Origin: Streptomyces pinistramenti
GTDB lineage: Bacteria; Actinomycetota; Actinomycetes; Streptomycetales; Streptomycetaceae
Assembly (NCBI RefSeq): GCF_020564935.1
Contig: NZ_JAJCXB010000019.1
Span: 1-64,000 of the forward strand
Reading direction: 5' to 3'
Length of the DNA: 64,000 nucleotides
Shown: positions 37,500 to 46,383 of the stretch, piece by piece
Layout of the letters: every line of letters starts with the position of its first letter
How positions within the stretch are numbered: the stretch's first letter is position 1
The notes under the pieces: generated by a model
The model's input: only the letters and a program-made list of their open reading frames with translations
The model's database searches: none
What the model was told of the DNA's origin: nothing
Position numbers and translations under genes: made by a program

Positions 37500-37608
37500 C
37501 TGCTTCCTCCACAACTGTCCTGGCTTCCGGCGTCCTTCGGCTTCAACGCGGCGGAAATCTCCATGGTTCCTGGCTTGCGCAAAGCCTAAATTATGCCCGT
37601 GCCGCGGA

Positions 37609-38277
37609 TCAGCGGGCGACGGCTCTCCCGGCGCCGCCCCAATTCTCGTGCAGACGGTCCAGATACGAGCGGGCCTGCCCTCCGGGTGTCACGCCACGCG
37701 CGAAGGCCAGCATGTTGCCCACCCCTGTGTTATAGCCCAACGCCAGCAAGTCCTGGCGCGAGTACGAGGCGGGCCACCGCGCGGGCAACTGCCGCGCCAG
37801 GTCGTGCAGATGCCAGGCAGCCGCCTCAACGGCCAGGCCCCGGTCATCGGGCAGCTCGTCCCACCGCCGGCCGGCGAAATCCCGTCCCCGCCGGGCCTCG
37901 TCGAAGGCGGCGCGGTGCATGTTCGCGATGCCGAATGCCGCATCGGGCTTGTAGCGCTGCCAGGCGCGCTCCAGGTCCGGGTCGTGCGGCTTGTACGCCT
38001 CGCAGTACAGGATCGCCATCAGCAACTGCGGCTCGATGCCGGCCTTCGCGGCGTACTTACGGACCTGCGGGCCGTAGTCGGCAGGGTCGTAGGACGAGGA
38101 GGGTTCGGGGGTGCCGTGGTTGCCGGCACCGGGCGGGGCGGAGGAGGAGGCGGTGGGTGCCGGCGTATGGGGCGCGACGGGATGCTGTGGGGTGTGATCC
38201 GTGTGGGCCACGGCCCAGACGGCCAGGGCGCAGGCCGGCACAGCGAGCCAGCGCCACCGCCCCCGCGATTCAGCCAT
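37609..38277 (-). CDS. Secreted lysozyme-like / lytic transglycosylase-type protein
   Basis: ATG 38277 follows GGAGGAGAG. The 222-aa protein has a signal-type N-terminus (GRWRWLAVPACALAVWAVAH), a Pro/Ser linker, and a domain with AKAGIEPQLLMAILYCEAYK and later LLALGYNTGVGNMLAFARGV. These are the catalytic-Glu region and the YN-G phrase of SLT/lysozyme folds. It probably cleaves peptidoglycan outside the membrane. There is a Tyr in place of the usual Ser after the motif, so activity is not certain. Confidence 0.65.
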   Translation of the reverse strand: MAESRGRWRWLAVPACALAVWAVAHTDHTPQHPVAPHTPAPTASSSAPPGAGNHGTPEPSSSYDPADYGPQVRKYAAKAGIEPQLLMAILYCEAYKPHDPDLERAWQRYKPDAAFGIANMHRAAFDEARRGRDFAGRRWDELPDDRGLAVEAAAWHLHDLARQLPARWPASYSRQDLLALGYNTGVGNMLAFARGVTPGGQARSYLDRLHENWGGAGRAVAR

Positions 38278-38438
38278 ATGCCGCTCTCCTCCGCATACGC
38301 CCCTCCCACGCCTCGGCTTTGATTCCATGATTGCGCAATGGATGAATTATGGCCCAGCACGAACCACCGCCGCATTGCCGCGTGCAGGACGGGCGCAGGA
38401 ACGCTGCACCGGCTCCGGCGAGCGACCGTCCCGATCCG

Positions 38439-40424
38439 CTACGGGCGCGCGGACGCGTCCGCCGTGCCGCTGCCCGCTTCGTGCCCCTCTCTGGCTCTCG
38501 GCAGCTGCACGGCCACGCCACTGTCCTCGGCGAGCACCACGATGGCGTCGCCCTCCCCCAGTGACAACGGCGCGGTCTTGGAAGGGTTGAGGAAGACTCC
38601 GTACGCCGGAGGTTCGTCACTCTGCCGTGCGATCCGGTAGCCGATGGCCGTCTCTCCCCGCTGCCTGGCCGCCTCGACGACGGTCGCGAAATTCGCCGTT
38701 GTGCCCGGCGTGAGATAGCTGGAGGCGGGCTTGAGGTAGATCTCCGATCCCGCCGGATCGAAGAGGTCGGTGAAGACGGCGTACAGGTTGCGGTCCTCGA
38801 CCAGTTGGGTCAGCAGGAGGCTGATCACCTTGGTGCTGACGATGAAGTCGTCCGCTTTGGTGACCTGGGCGATCTCACGGTTGGCGTCGCTGTTCATCTC
38901 GGTGACGATCGAATACGGGGTGCCGGACCGGATCGCGATGTCCCGCAGGTGCAGGAGCGTCACCAGGGTGTGGTCGTCGGCCCGTTCGGAGTCGATGTCG
39001 TCGTCGGTCAGCACGATGATGTGGCGGTAGCCCTCCAGGCCCAGCGACTCCAGCGAGGGCCGGAGGGTCGGCTTGCAGGGCTTATAGCCCACCGTGAGGT
39101 TCTCCAGGTGCTCCTGGAAGGCATCCTCGGGCTGTCGGGAGGCCGCGATGTCGAGCAGCGAACCGGGCTCCACCAGGCGGTCGAGCAGCCTGATGATTTT
39201 GGGCGCACGCGAGTTCCAGCCGATCACGAGCGTGCGGTCCGGTACCGGCAGCGTGCCGGGGGACGAGGTGATCGCCGACTCGATGACGGGGGGCCGGGTG
39301 TCCGACAGCGTGATGAGGAGGTCGTCCTCGGCGACCACCAGCACTTCGTCACCGGCGGCGATGACCGTATCCATCGGGGGGTTGACCAGAACCTCCCCGC
39401 TGCTCCTGCGCAAGCCGGCCGGAATGCCGAGATCGAATCTGTTGAGTGCTTCCCCGTACGTGGTGCCGGTCAGCGCGGTCGCGGTGCAGGGGTAGAACTC
39501 GTTGCCGACGAAGCTGAGCAGTTCGTTGAAGACGGTGGACAGGCCGGACTGCCGGTGCGACTGGACGATCAGGCGTACGGCGATGTCGTCGGCGTCGATC
39601 ACCAGAGCGGTCTCACCCGCCGCCAGCCGGGCCGCCGCCGTATTGGCCGAACTCTGCACGGCCGCCACGACATGCGGGCGCGCGCCCTGCCACCGGCGGC
39701 TGTTGAGGAGCAGCAGCACCTTGATGACGTCGGTGTCGCTGTCGTCCCCGACGGGAGGCAACACCATGATGGACTTGGCCGCGTCCAGGCTCACCAGCTC
39801 CAGATCCGCCCGCTGAAGAGGGCTGCCGGACCGGCAGACCACCCGCGTGCGGCCGGTTTCCGGGATCCGCCTGCGGATCTCGCCCTCCATCTCGACCTTG
39901 TCCCGGTCGGCGAGGATGACGACACACGAGCGCCGTTCGCTCTGGTTCGCCTCGACCAACTCCGCGATCACCGTGAACACTTGCTCCGACCAGCCCAGCA
40001 CAATCGTGTGCCCACGCTCGATCAGCCGTGATTTGCCCCGGCGCAACTCCTGGATCCTGGCCTCCAGACCGGTGGTCAGCACACCGATGAGCGCACTGAC
40101 GATGAAGATCCCGCCGATGGTCACCGTCAGCATCAGGCCCAAAAACAGCGGCCCGCCGGCGTCCCCGCCCATCGTGCCGGGATCGAGCGTGCGCAGCAGG
40201 CTCATCCAGGCCACGCCCAGCCAGCCGCCGTTCTTCTCGGTGTCCTCGTCGGTGAGCAGAACCACCAGGCCGGTCACAACGGCGATCAGCACGACCGACG
40301 CCAGGCCCAGCCAGCCGATCAGGGCCGGCGTCCCCCGGTCCATCGTCGCGTCGAACCAGTACCGCAATCGGTCCCGCAGTCTCGCACGCACTACAGAAGA
40401 CCTTCCCTCCGCCACCGGAACCAC
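38439..40424 (-). CDS. CASTOR/POLLUX-like ion channel protein with RCK/TrkA-type domains
   Basis: The 661-aa protein has an N-terminal membrane part: hydrophobic segments GWLGLASVVLIAVVTGLVVL and LFLGLMLTVTIGGIFIVSAL flank a pore-like stretch. Two Rossmann-type regulatory domains follow, the first with HTIVLGWSEQVFTVIAEL and the second with RTLVIGWNSRAPKIIRLL. This architecture is that of the CASTOR/POLLUX/SYM8 family, which includes many uncharacterised actinobacterial members. It should mediate cation flux gated by a cytoplasmic ligand. It is not obviously linked to neighbours. Confidence 0.85.
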   Translation of the reverse strand: MVPVAEGRSSVVRARLRDRLRYWFDATMDRGTPALIGWLGLASVVLIAVVTGLVVLLTDEDTEKNGGWLGVAWMSLLRTLDPGTMGGDAGGPLFLGLMLTVTIGGIFIVSALIGVLTTGLEARIQELRRGKSRLIERGHTIVLGWSEQVFTVIAELVEANQSERRSCVVILADRDKVEMEGEIRRRIPETGRTRVVCRSGSPLQRADLELVSLDAAKSIMVLPPVGDDSDTDVIKVLLLLNSRRWQGARPHVVAAVQSSANTAAARLAAGETALVIDADDIAVRLIVQSHRQSGLSTVFNELLSFVGNEFYPCTATALTGTTYGEALNRFDLGIPAGLRRSSGEVLVNPPMDTVIAAGDEVLVVAEDDLLITLSDTRPPVIESAITSSPGTLPVPDRTLVIGWNSRAPKIIRLLDRLVEPGSLLDIAASRQPEDAFQEHLENLTVGYKPCKPTLRPSLESLGLEGYRHIIVLTDDDIDSERADDHTLVTLLHLRDIAIRSGTPYSIVTEMNSDANREIAQVTKADDFIVSTKVISLLLTQLVEDRNLYAVFTDLFDPAGSEIYLKPASSYLTPGTTANFATVVEAARQRGETAIGYRIARQSDEPPAYGVFLNPSKTAPLSLGEGDAIVVLAEDSGVAVQLPRAREGHEAGSGTADASARP

Positions 40425-40693
40425 CGAACCTCGGCGGCGCCGTCATCACTACCGCCCGGAAGATCATTCAACCCTGATGCGCTGCGCCCGGTGCACCGGG
40501 CGCACGAGTGGACGCATGCACGAATGCACGAATGCGCGCCCTCATGCCCTACGTATACCTTCTTGGATTCCCTTCAACGGAGCGCGCAGCCCGCGGAGTT
40601 GGCACAGCCACTCCCCCGGCCCCGCAGGCCGGGCACCACCTAACGCGGTGGCGCGCCATGTACCCCCGCTACCGGGTCAGTTCGCCGTCCGGG

Positions 40694-41455
40694 TCAGCCG
40701 CGGAGGAAGTACAGGACGGTCGTGGTACCGGCGGACGTCACCAGAAGCCACCGCAGTACCCAGGCGGGGAGGCGGCGGGCGAGGTGGGCGCCGCCGAAGC
40801 CGCCCACCGCCGCGCCGACCAGCATCGTGACGAGGATCAGCGGAGAGCCCAGGGCGTCCGACGTGACGAGGAGGAGCACGGTCGCGCTGACGTAGATGGC
40901 CGCGAGCTGAGTGACCCGCATCGGGTTGCTGACCGCCGCGTCGAGGCCGAGGCCGACGCTCCACACCGCCAGCATCATGATGCCTACGGCACCGCCGAAG
41001 TATCCGCCGTAGACGGCAAGGACGAACTGGCCGATCAGCACGGCCCGCGCGCTCATGCCGACCGGGCGGTCGAGCGCGTTGCTCAGTGCCCGGGAAAGGT
41101 GGCGTCCGAAGGCCACGAGCAGCGTGGCGAAGGCCAGCAGCCAGGGCACCGCGGTCTCGAACGACGCCGCGGGCAGCGCCAGCATGAGCCCGGCGCCGAC
41201 TCCGCTCCCGGCCATGCTGATCAGGGTCAGCGCCTTCGTGGACACCCCGCCCACCGGGGCGAGTTCGCGTCGGCAGACCGATGCGCTGACCACCGCACCG
41301 GGCACGAGGGCGATGGTGGCCGACGCGTTCGCCGTGACGGGCGGCAGGCCGGCCGCCACCAGAGCGGGCAGCGCCACGAACTTGCCACCGCCGCCAATGG
41401 CGTTCAGCACTCCGGCGCCTGCGCCTGCCAACAGGACGAGCAATATCTCTGACAC
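40694..41455 (-). CDS. TSUP-family membrane permease (TauE/SafE)
   Basis: With GTG 41455 the protein is 253 aa and has eight or so hydrophobic segments. The N-terminal signature LLAGAGAGVLNAIGGGGKFV, followed by LPALVAAGLPPVTANASATIA, is diagnostic for the sulfite/sulfonate exporter (TSUP) family; a repeat half begins near GGYFGGAVGIMMLAVW. Longer upstream frames are only the antisense of the LysR gene. It is divergently transcribed from a LysR regulator, which likely controls it. Confidence 0.9.
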   Translation of the reverse strand: MSEILLVLLAGAGAGVLNAIGGGGKFVALPALVAAGLPPVTANASATIALVPGAVVSASVCRRELAPVGGVSTKALTLISMAGSGVGAGLMLALPAASFETAVPWLLAFATLLVAFGRHLSRALSNALDRPVGMSARAVLIGQFVLAVYGGYFGGAVGIMMLAVWSVGLGLDAAVSNPMRVTQLAAIYVSATVLLLVTSDALGSPLILVTMLVGAAVGGFGGAHLARRLPAWVLRWLLVTSAGTTTVLYFLRG

Positions 41456-41508
41456 CCGCCGATGATCGCCCTGTGGCCGGTGGGCCCACAATGCGTAATC
41501 GACGTACC

Positions 41509-41526
41509 TGGCATTAGGCAGTGCCA
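41509..41526. promoter_or_regulatory. Putative LysR binding site between TSUP and LysR genes
   Basis: TGGCA-ttaggcag-TGCCA is an inverted repeat with an 8-bp spacer, about 14 bp upstream of the LysR start in an 84-bp divergent intergenic region. The size suits a LysR recognition site. Confidence 0.35.
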
Positions 41527-41539
41527 TAGGCTCAGAAGG

Positions 41540-42463
41540 GTGCGTTACGACTTGGACGACCTGCGGCTCTTCCTCGGCATCGTGGCGGAGGGGTCGATCA
41601 CGGCGGGCGCTCGCCGGATGCACCTGAGCCTGCCGTCGGCCAGCGCCAGGGTGCGTTCGCTTGAGCACCACGCGGGCGTGGCCCTGCTGATCCGCGGCCG
41701 GAGAGGGGTCCGGCCCACCCCGGCGGGGACGGCCCTGGCCCGGCACGCCCGCGACGTCCTGGCCCAGACGGCACGCCTGGAGAGCGCCGTCGCGAGCTAC
41801 ACCCGGCCCCCGGGCGCTCCGCTGACCCTGCTGGGCGGCGGCTCCGCGATGCACCGGCTCGTGCCGCAGGCCCTGGTCTCGTTCCTGCAGGCGCATCCCG
41901 ATGTCGACGTCACGGTCTCCGAGAGCCGCACTCCGCAGACGGTCAGGACACTGGCCGACGGCGAGGCGGACCTGGGGGTCGTCCTCGACGACGAGGCCCG
42001 CGACTGCGGTCTGGTCATGGAACCCCTCGGCGACGACTCTCTCGTGGCGATCGGCCAGGCGGGCGGGATTCTCGCGGGCCGCACCGCGGTGGCCTACAGC
42101 GAAGCCGCTGAGCACCCTCTCGTCGGGCTCGATCCCGACTCCTCGCTGCGGCGCTGGATCGAGAGGCATCTCGGCCCGCACACCCCGGCCGTGCGGTACC
42201 GCACCAGCGTCGCCGACCTCAACGTCCTCATCGGCCTCGTGGCCGCCGGAGTCGGGCTCGCCGTCGTACCGCGCCGCGCCATCGACCCCAGCCAACCACT
42301 CGACGTGTGCGAACTGCAGGAGCCCTGGGCCCGCCGCCGCCACCTCCTCGCCTGGGGCACCAGCGACCGCGCACCGTCGACGGCTACGGAAGCACTCGCC
42401 GAACACCTGCGGCAGGCGGCACTGTCACTGCCGACATCCCCTGCGACGGCCCGGCCCGTATAG
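41540..42463 (+). CDS. LysR-family transcriptional regulator
   Basis: From GTG 41540 the protein is 307 aa. The HTH is RYDLDDLRLFLGIVAEGSIT and GARRMHLSLPSASARVRSLE; the effector domain contains VTVSESRTPQTVRTLADGEA and the usual GLGLAVVP-like phrase near the end. AGAAGG lies immediately before the GTG, too close for a ribosome-binding site, so the transcript may be leaderless or the start lies elsewhere. Divergent from the TSUP permease, it is probably its regulator. Confidence 0.88.
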   Translation: MRYDLDDLRLFLGIVAEGSITAGARRMHLSLPSASARVRSLEHHAGVALLIRGRRGVRPTPAGTALARHARDVLAQTARLESAVASYTRPPGAPLTLLGGGSAMHRLVPQALVSFLQAHPDVDVTVSESRTPQTVRTLADGEADLGVVLDDEARDCGLVMEPLGDDSLVAIGQAGGILAGRTAVAYSEAAEHPLVGLDPDSSLRRWIERHLGPHTPAVRYRTSVADLNVLIGLVAAGVGLAVVPRRAIDPSQPLDVCELQEPWARRRHLLAWGTSDRAPSTATEALAEHLRQAALSLPTSPATARPV

Positions 42464-42563
42464 CGGCCACTCCGGCCCGACTTCGGGGCCACGGCAGACG
42501 GGCGGGCGGTGACGGCAAAGAGGAATACCCACTCCTTGCCACTTTCAACTTATAGCGCACAGG

Positions 42564-42582
42564 GGGGCTTGCGGCAAGGCCC
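42564..42582. promoter_or_regulatory. Rifamycin-associated element (RAE)
   Basis: GGGGCTTGCGGCAAGGCCC matches the 19-bp inverted-repeat element known upstream of rifamycin-resistance genes (phosphotransferase, glycosyltransferase, HelR) in actinomycetes. The TTGCGG inside it, with CAGAAT 18 bp downstream (42594-42599), could form the promoter, as RAE-controlled promoters do. Confidence 0.8.
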
Positions 42583-42642
42583 AGGTCCTGGGGCAGAATC
42601 GCGGGCCCAGGTCAGAACCTGCAGAAATAGGAGATTCACGAA

Positions 42643-42783
42643 GTGCGTGCGTTCTTGTCGGTTTATGGGTGGTGCGGTGGCGTCGAACCGGGGGTAGGAC
42701 GCACGCTGCGGGTGCGGGCATTCGGCACCGGGATGCAGATATGCGCGCGCCCCGCGGCCGCGACCGCGGACCGGAGCCGATGA
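42643..42783 (+). CDS. Short leader ORF between the RAE promoter and the helicase gene (46 aa)
   Basis: GTG 42643, nine bases after AGGAG, opens MRAFLSVYGWCGGVEPGVGR and ends with a TGA at 42781-42783, one base before the ATG of the helicase gene. The peptide continues with an Arg/Ala-rich tail and resembles no known protein. The geometry suggests translational coupling or attenuation. Equally, it could be a chance frame in a leader. Confidence 0.35.
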   Translation: MRAFLSVYGWCGGVEPGVGRTLRVRAFGTGMQICARPAAATADRSR

Positions 42784-42784
42784 C

Positions 42785-44938
42785 ATGAACCCCCTGACCA
42801 CCAGCGCGTTCGGCCTCCCCGACCACCTCTCCCCCAAGGCCGACCCGGCGCTGATCGACGGCGACGAGCAGCACTTCGCGGCCCTCGCAGAGAGCCTTGC
42901 GCAGACGATCGCCGAACTGTCCGACCGTCTGGATGCGGAGCGCAGGGCGCCCGGCGGCATCGGCCGGCAGGCGATGGACCGGGACGCGGAGATCCACCGG
43001 CTGACCGGTCGGCTGCGCGCCTTGCGCCGCTTCGGCCTGGACCTGTGCCTGGGACACATCGTCCGTACGGACAACCCCGAGCCCGTATACATCGGACGCC
43101 TCGGCCTCACCGACAGCGCGGGGCGTCGGCTGCTGCTCGACTGGCGCTCCCCCGCGGCCGAGCCGTTCTTCGCGGCGACCCACGCCCACCCGATGGGTCT
43201 GGCGAGCCGTCGCAGGTATCGCTGGGCCCGCGGCCGGATCAGCGACTACTGGGACGAAGTGTTCACCGCCGACGGGCTGGAAGGGCACGCCGCGCTCGAC
43301 GACCAGTCCGCGTTCATCGCGAGTCTGGGCAGCAACCGGTCGTCCCGGATGCGCGATGTGCTCGCCACCATCCAGGCCGACCAGGACGCCGTCATCCGCG
43401 CGGGATCCCGCGGCGCTCTCGTCGTCGACGGCGGTCCCGGCACGGGCAAGACGGTCGTCGCTCTGCACCGCGCCGCCCACCTCCTCTACTCCGACCCCCG
43501 CCTCGGTCACCGTCGGGGCGGCGTGCTGTTCGTCGGCCCGAGCCGGCCCTACCTGGCCTACGTCGCCGACGTCCTGCCCAGCCTCGGTGAGGAGGGTGTG
43601 CAGACCTGCACCCTGCGGGACCTCGTGGCCGAGGGCGCCGGAGCAGCGGGCGAGACCGACCCGAGCGTGGCTCTTCTGAAATCGTCCGCGGACCTGGTGA
43701 AGGCGATCGAGCCGGCCGTCGGCATCTACGAGGAGCCGCCCACCGCGGGGATGACGGTTTCGAGCCACTGGTCCGACATCTGGCTGAGCGCCGACGACTG
43801 GGCAGCGGCGTTCGAGGCAGTGGAACCCGGTACTCCGCACAACGAGGCGCGTGACCAGATCCGGGAGGAACTGCTCACGATCCTGAGGGACAAGGACGAC
43901 AGTGACGCCCCGCCCGACCTGCTCCGGAGGTCGCTGCTGCAGGACCGGGAGTTGATCAGGACCCTCAACCGCGCGTGGCCGATGCTCGAAGCGAGTGACC
44001 TCGTCGGAGATCTGTGGTCGGTGCCCGCCTACCTGCGCAAGTGCGCTCCCCGGCTCGGCCCCGACGACGTTCGCACGCTGCAGCGTGAGGACGCCCAGGC
44101 ATGGACGGTGTCGGACCTGCCGCTCCTGGACGCGGCACGGCAGCGGCTCGGCGACCCGGAGGCGTCGGCACGCAAGCGCCGGCACGCAGCCTCCGTCGCC
44201 TCCGAACGGGCGCGCAGGGCCGACGTCATCGATGGCCTGCTGCAGAACGTCCTGATCGACGAGAGCGAGGGCGCGGTGGGGATGCTGCACGGACAGGACC
44301 TGCGGGACACCCTGATCGACGAGAGCGCACTGCCCGGCACCGAACCGGACCTGTTCGCCGGCCCGTTCGCGCACGTCATCGTGGACGAGGCCCAGGAACT
44401 GACCGACGCCGAGTGGCAGATGCTGCTGCTCCGCTGCCCGTCCCGGAGCTTCACGATCGTCGGGGACCGCGCCCAGGCCAGGCACGGGTTCACCGAGTCG
44501 TGGCAGGAACGCCTTGAGCGGGTCGGGCTCGACCGGGTCAGCGTGGCCTCCCTGGGCATCAACTACCGCACACCGGAAGAGGTCATGACGGAAGCCGAGC
44601 TGGTCATCAGGGCCGCGCTCCCGGACGCCAATGTGCCGGTCTCCATCCGCAGCAGTGGCATCCCCGTCGTGCACGGCTCTGTTGCGGATCTGGACTCGGT
44701 CCTCGACACCTGGCTCGCTGCGCATGCCGACGGGATCGCCTGCGTCATCGGCGATCCCACATTCCGGGCGACGTCCCGCGTCCGGTCGCTGACCCCGGAG
44801 CTGTCGAAGGGCCTTGAGTTCGACCTGGTCGTCCTCGTCGACCCGGAGGCGTTCGGCGAGGACGTGGAAGGAGCGGTCGACCGCTATGTCGCGATGACCC
44901 GGGCGACCCAGCAACTCGTCATCCTCACGAGTACCTGA
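42785..44938 (+). CDS. helR: HelR/HelD-type RNA polymerase-recycling helicase-like protein
   Basis: The 717-aa SF1-type ATPase has an N-terminal coiled-coil arm (HFAALAESLAQTIAELSDRL), Walker A DGGPGTGKTVVALHRAAHLL at about 215-230, Walker B HVIVDEAQELTD, and the motif VI-like VDRYVAMTRATQQLVIL at the end. HelD proteins insert into RNA polymerase and dislodge stalled complexes; the HelR branch displaces rifamycins and confers tolerance. The RAE 200 bp upstream strongly supports the HelR assignment. Expression is expected to be induced by rifamycin. A short leader ORF ends 1 bp before this start. Confidence 0.88.
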   Translation: MNPLTTSAFGLPDHLSPKADPALIDGDEQHFAALAESLAQTIAELSDRLDAERRAPGGIGRQAMDRDAEIHRLTGRLRALRRFGLDLCLGHIVRTDNPEPVYIGRLGLTDSAGRRLLLDWRSPAAEPFFAATHAHPMGLASRRRYRWARGRISDYWDEVFTADGLEGHAALDDQSAFIASLGSNRSSRMRDVLATIQADQDAVIRAGSRGALVVDGGPGTGKTVVALHRAAHLLYSDPRLGHRRGGVLFVGPSRPYLAYVADVLPSLGEEGVQTCTLRDLVAEGAGAAGETDPSVALLKSSADLVKAIEPAVGIYEEPPTAGMTVSSHWSDIWLSADDWAAAFEAVEPGTPHNEARDQIREELLTILRDKDDSDAPPDLLRRSLLQDRELIRTLNRAWPMLEASDLVGDLWSVPAYLRKCAPRLGPDDVRTLQREDAQAWTVSDLPLLDAARQRLGDPEASARKRRHAASVASERARRADVIDGLLQNVLIDESEGAVGMLHGQDLRDTLIDESALPGTEPDLFAGPFAHVIVDEAQELTDAEWQMLLLRCPSRSFTIVGDRAQARHGFTESWQERLERVGLDRVSVASLGINYRTPEEVMTEAELVIRAALPDANVPVSIRSSGIPVVHGSVADLDSVLDTWLAAHADGIACVIGDPTFRATSRVRSLTPELSKGLEFDLVVLVDPEAFGEDVEGAVDRYVAMTRATQQLVILTST

Positions 44939-45109
44939 CGTCGGCCTGGACAACCTGACGGAGTGGCCCGATTCACGATCACCTGGCAGGAGTTGCCAGG
45001 CTTGTCCGATGACTCCTGCCCGGCTCGTGCCGGAGGGGCGAGCACGGTGACGCGGCGTCAAGGGGCAGGTCAGGCACCGATGTCAGTAGTCGCCGCTACG
45101 GTGCCTGCC

Positions 45110-45850
45110 ATGACCGACAACTCTTTCTGGACGTGCCCGCCCGAGACCGTCGTCCGGAGTGCGAACTCCGACGAATACACCCTCACCCTCCTGGACCCGC
45201 CGCAGCCCGAGAGCACCGCCGAGTTGCCGCCTCACGACCGCGTGCGGGCACGCGCGTTCGCCGAAGCCTTCCCTACGGTCGACGCGGTGCTGGAAGAACT
45301 CCCTCCCATGCCCGCGTCCGAGGCTCTGTATGCGGAGACGCTCTCAGACCTGGACCTGATCACGATCGGCTGCTGGGGCCACGTGACCCGCATATCCGAT
45401 CCGGCCCTCGCCACCTACGACGCCGGCATGACCCCGGTCCTGCATGAGGCCACAGCCCTCCACAAGCGCCACCCCGGTGCCCTGATCGTGGGGTCCGCTG
45501 CGCCCGACTTCGGCGAGACGCACACGGAGGACGTGATCTGTCTTCCCGACGGTCCGGCGCTCTCCGCTTCCGGGTTCCCCGCTTACGAAACCCCGTGGCA
45601 CGTCGACGGCGACCCTCACACCATCCTGGACGCTCTCGGCATCGACCCGGCCGACCTGACCGATGAAGACCGCGAGGACCTCTCCCTGGACGAAGAACCC
45701 CACCTCACCAACTGGGGGATGCTGGGAGGACTGGTCCTCGATCACTGCGGCCGCAGGCTCCGAAGCGGGCTGGAGATGTCCGTCTTCCGCGTCCGCCACA
45801 CCGAGGGATACACCTCGCTGATGGAGGAGATGTGGATGTGGACGCGCTAG
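45110..45850 (+). CDS. DUF6333-like hypothetical protein
   Basis: From ATG 45110 the protein is 246 aa, acidic and probably cytoplasmic. Phrases such as DNSFWTCPPE at the start, DLDLITIGCWGHVTRISDPA and PDFGETHTEDVICLPDG resemble a family of uncharacterised Streptomyces proteins that I recall as DUF6333; I could not check this. No catalytic motif is evident. The upstream frame to 44963 is open but lacks a better ribosome-binding site. Confidence 0.6.
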   Translation: MTDNSFWTCPPETVVRSANSDEYTLTLLDPPQPESTAELPPHDRVRARAFAEAFPTVDAVLEELPPMPASEALYAETLSDLDLITIGCWGHVTRISDPALATYDAGMTPVLHEATALHKRHPGALIVGSAAPDFGETHTEDVICLPDGPALSASGFPAYETPWHVDGDPHTILDALGIDPADLTDEDREDLSLDEEPHLTNWGMLGGLVLDHCGRRLRSGLEMSVFRVRHTEGYTSLMEEMWMWTR

Positions 45851-45886
45851 GGACGGTCCGGCGGGTCAGGGGTGGAGCCGGAGGCG

Positions 45887-46003
45887 TGGCAGCTGCGGCC
45901 ACGGTGCCGGGGAAGACGTGCGCCCTCTCGTTGAAGCGTGTGGCCACGGCCCAGTAGCTCTTCAACTGGCCGATCAGTCGCTTGTCTTCGTTCCTGCGGG
46001 GCT
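45887..46003 (-). mobile_element. IS5-type transposase C-terminal remnant
   Basis: The minus strand encodes NEDKRLIGQLKSYWAVATRF and NERAHVFPGTVAAAA, the region around the last catalytic Glu and the tail of IS5-family transposases (consensus ERLIGRLKSYRAVATRYDKR). Nothing else of the element is seen. The rest of the 45851-46383 gap shows no supported gene. Confidence 0.6.
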
Positions 46004-46383
46004 GGTGCGCCGGGGCGGAGCTGGTGGGCCTGCCGACCGCTCCCCGTTCGATACGTCGCCCCGTCTCATGCCGAGGCGCCGGGTCGGTGGTGACCTGGCG
46101 GTGGGCCCGGGTGGTGCTGCCTGCGCAGGGCACGCCGGTGGCGAGGGCCGGCGAGACGGGCGGCTTCGTGCTTATGGGTGAAGAGTGCGGCAGGAGGGGC
46201 GCGTCCGGATGGAAAGCTGGACCGACTGTCCAACTTATTGCGTTATGACCGATCCCGTAGACATGGCAATGGTGCTGCTGGGTGGCTTCCCTGCGGTGCC
46301 GGTGGAAGGCAACGGGGAGGAGTGCGGCACAGCGACCATGTGCGGCGACGGCTCCCGGGGCAAGGAGCCGTCCGGCTCCGGGC

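Noticed and set aside
40516-40538. Tandem ATGCACGA repeat
   Set aside because: Only two full copies and a partial third, in a short intergenic region; no evident function.
40694-42406. 570-aa version of the TSUP permease
   Set aside because: The first about 315 residues are antisense of the divergent LysR gene; GTG 41455 gives a normal 253-aa permease.
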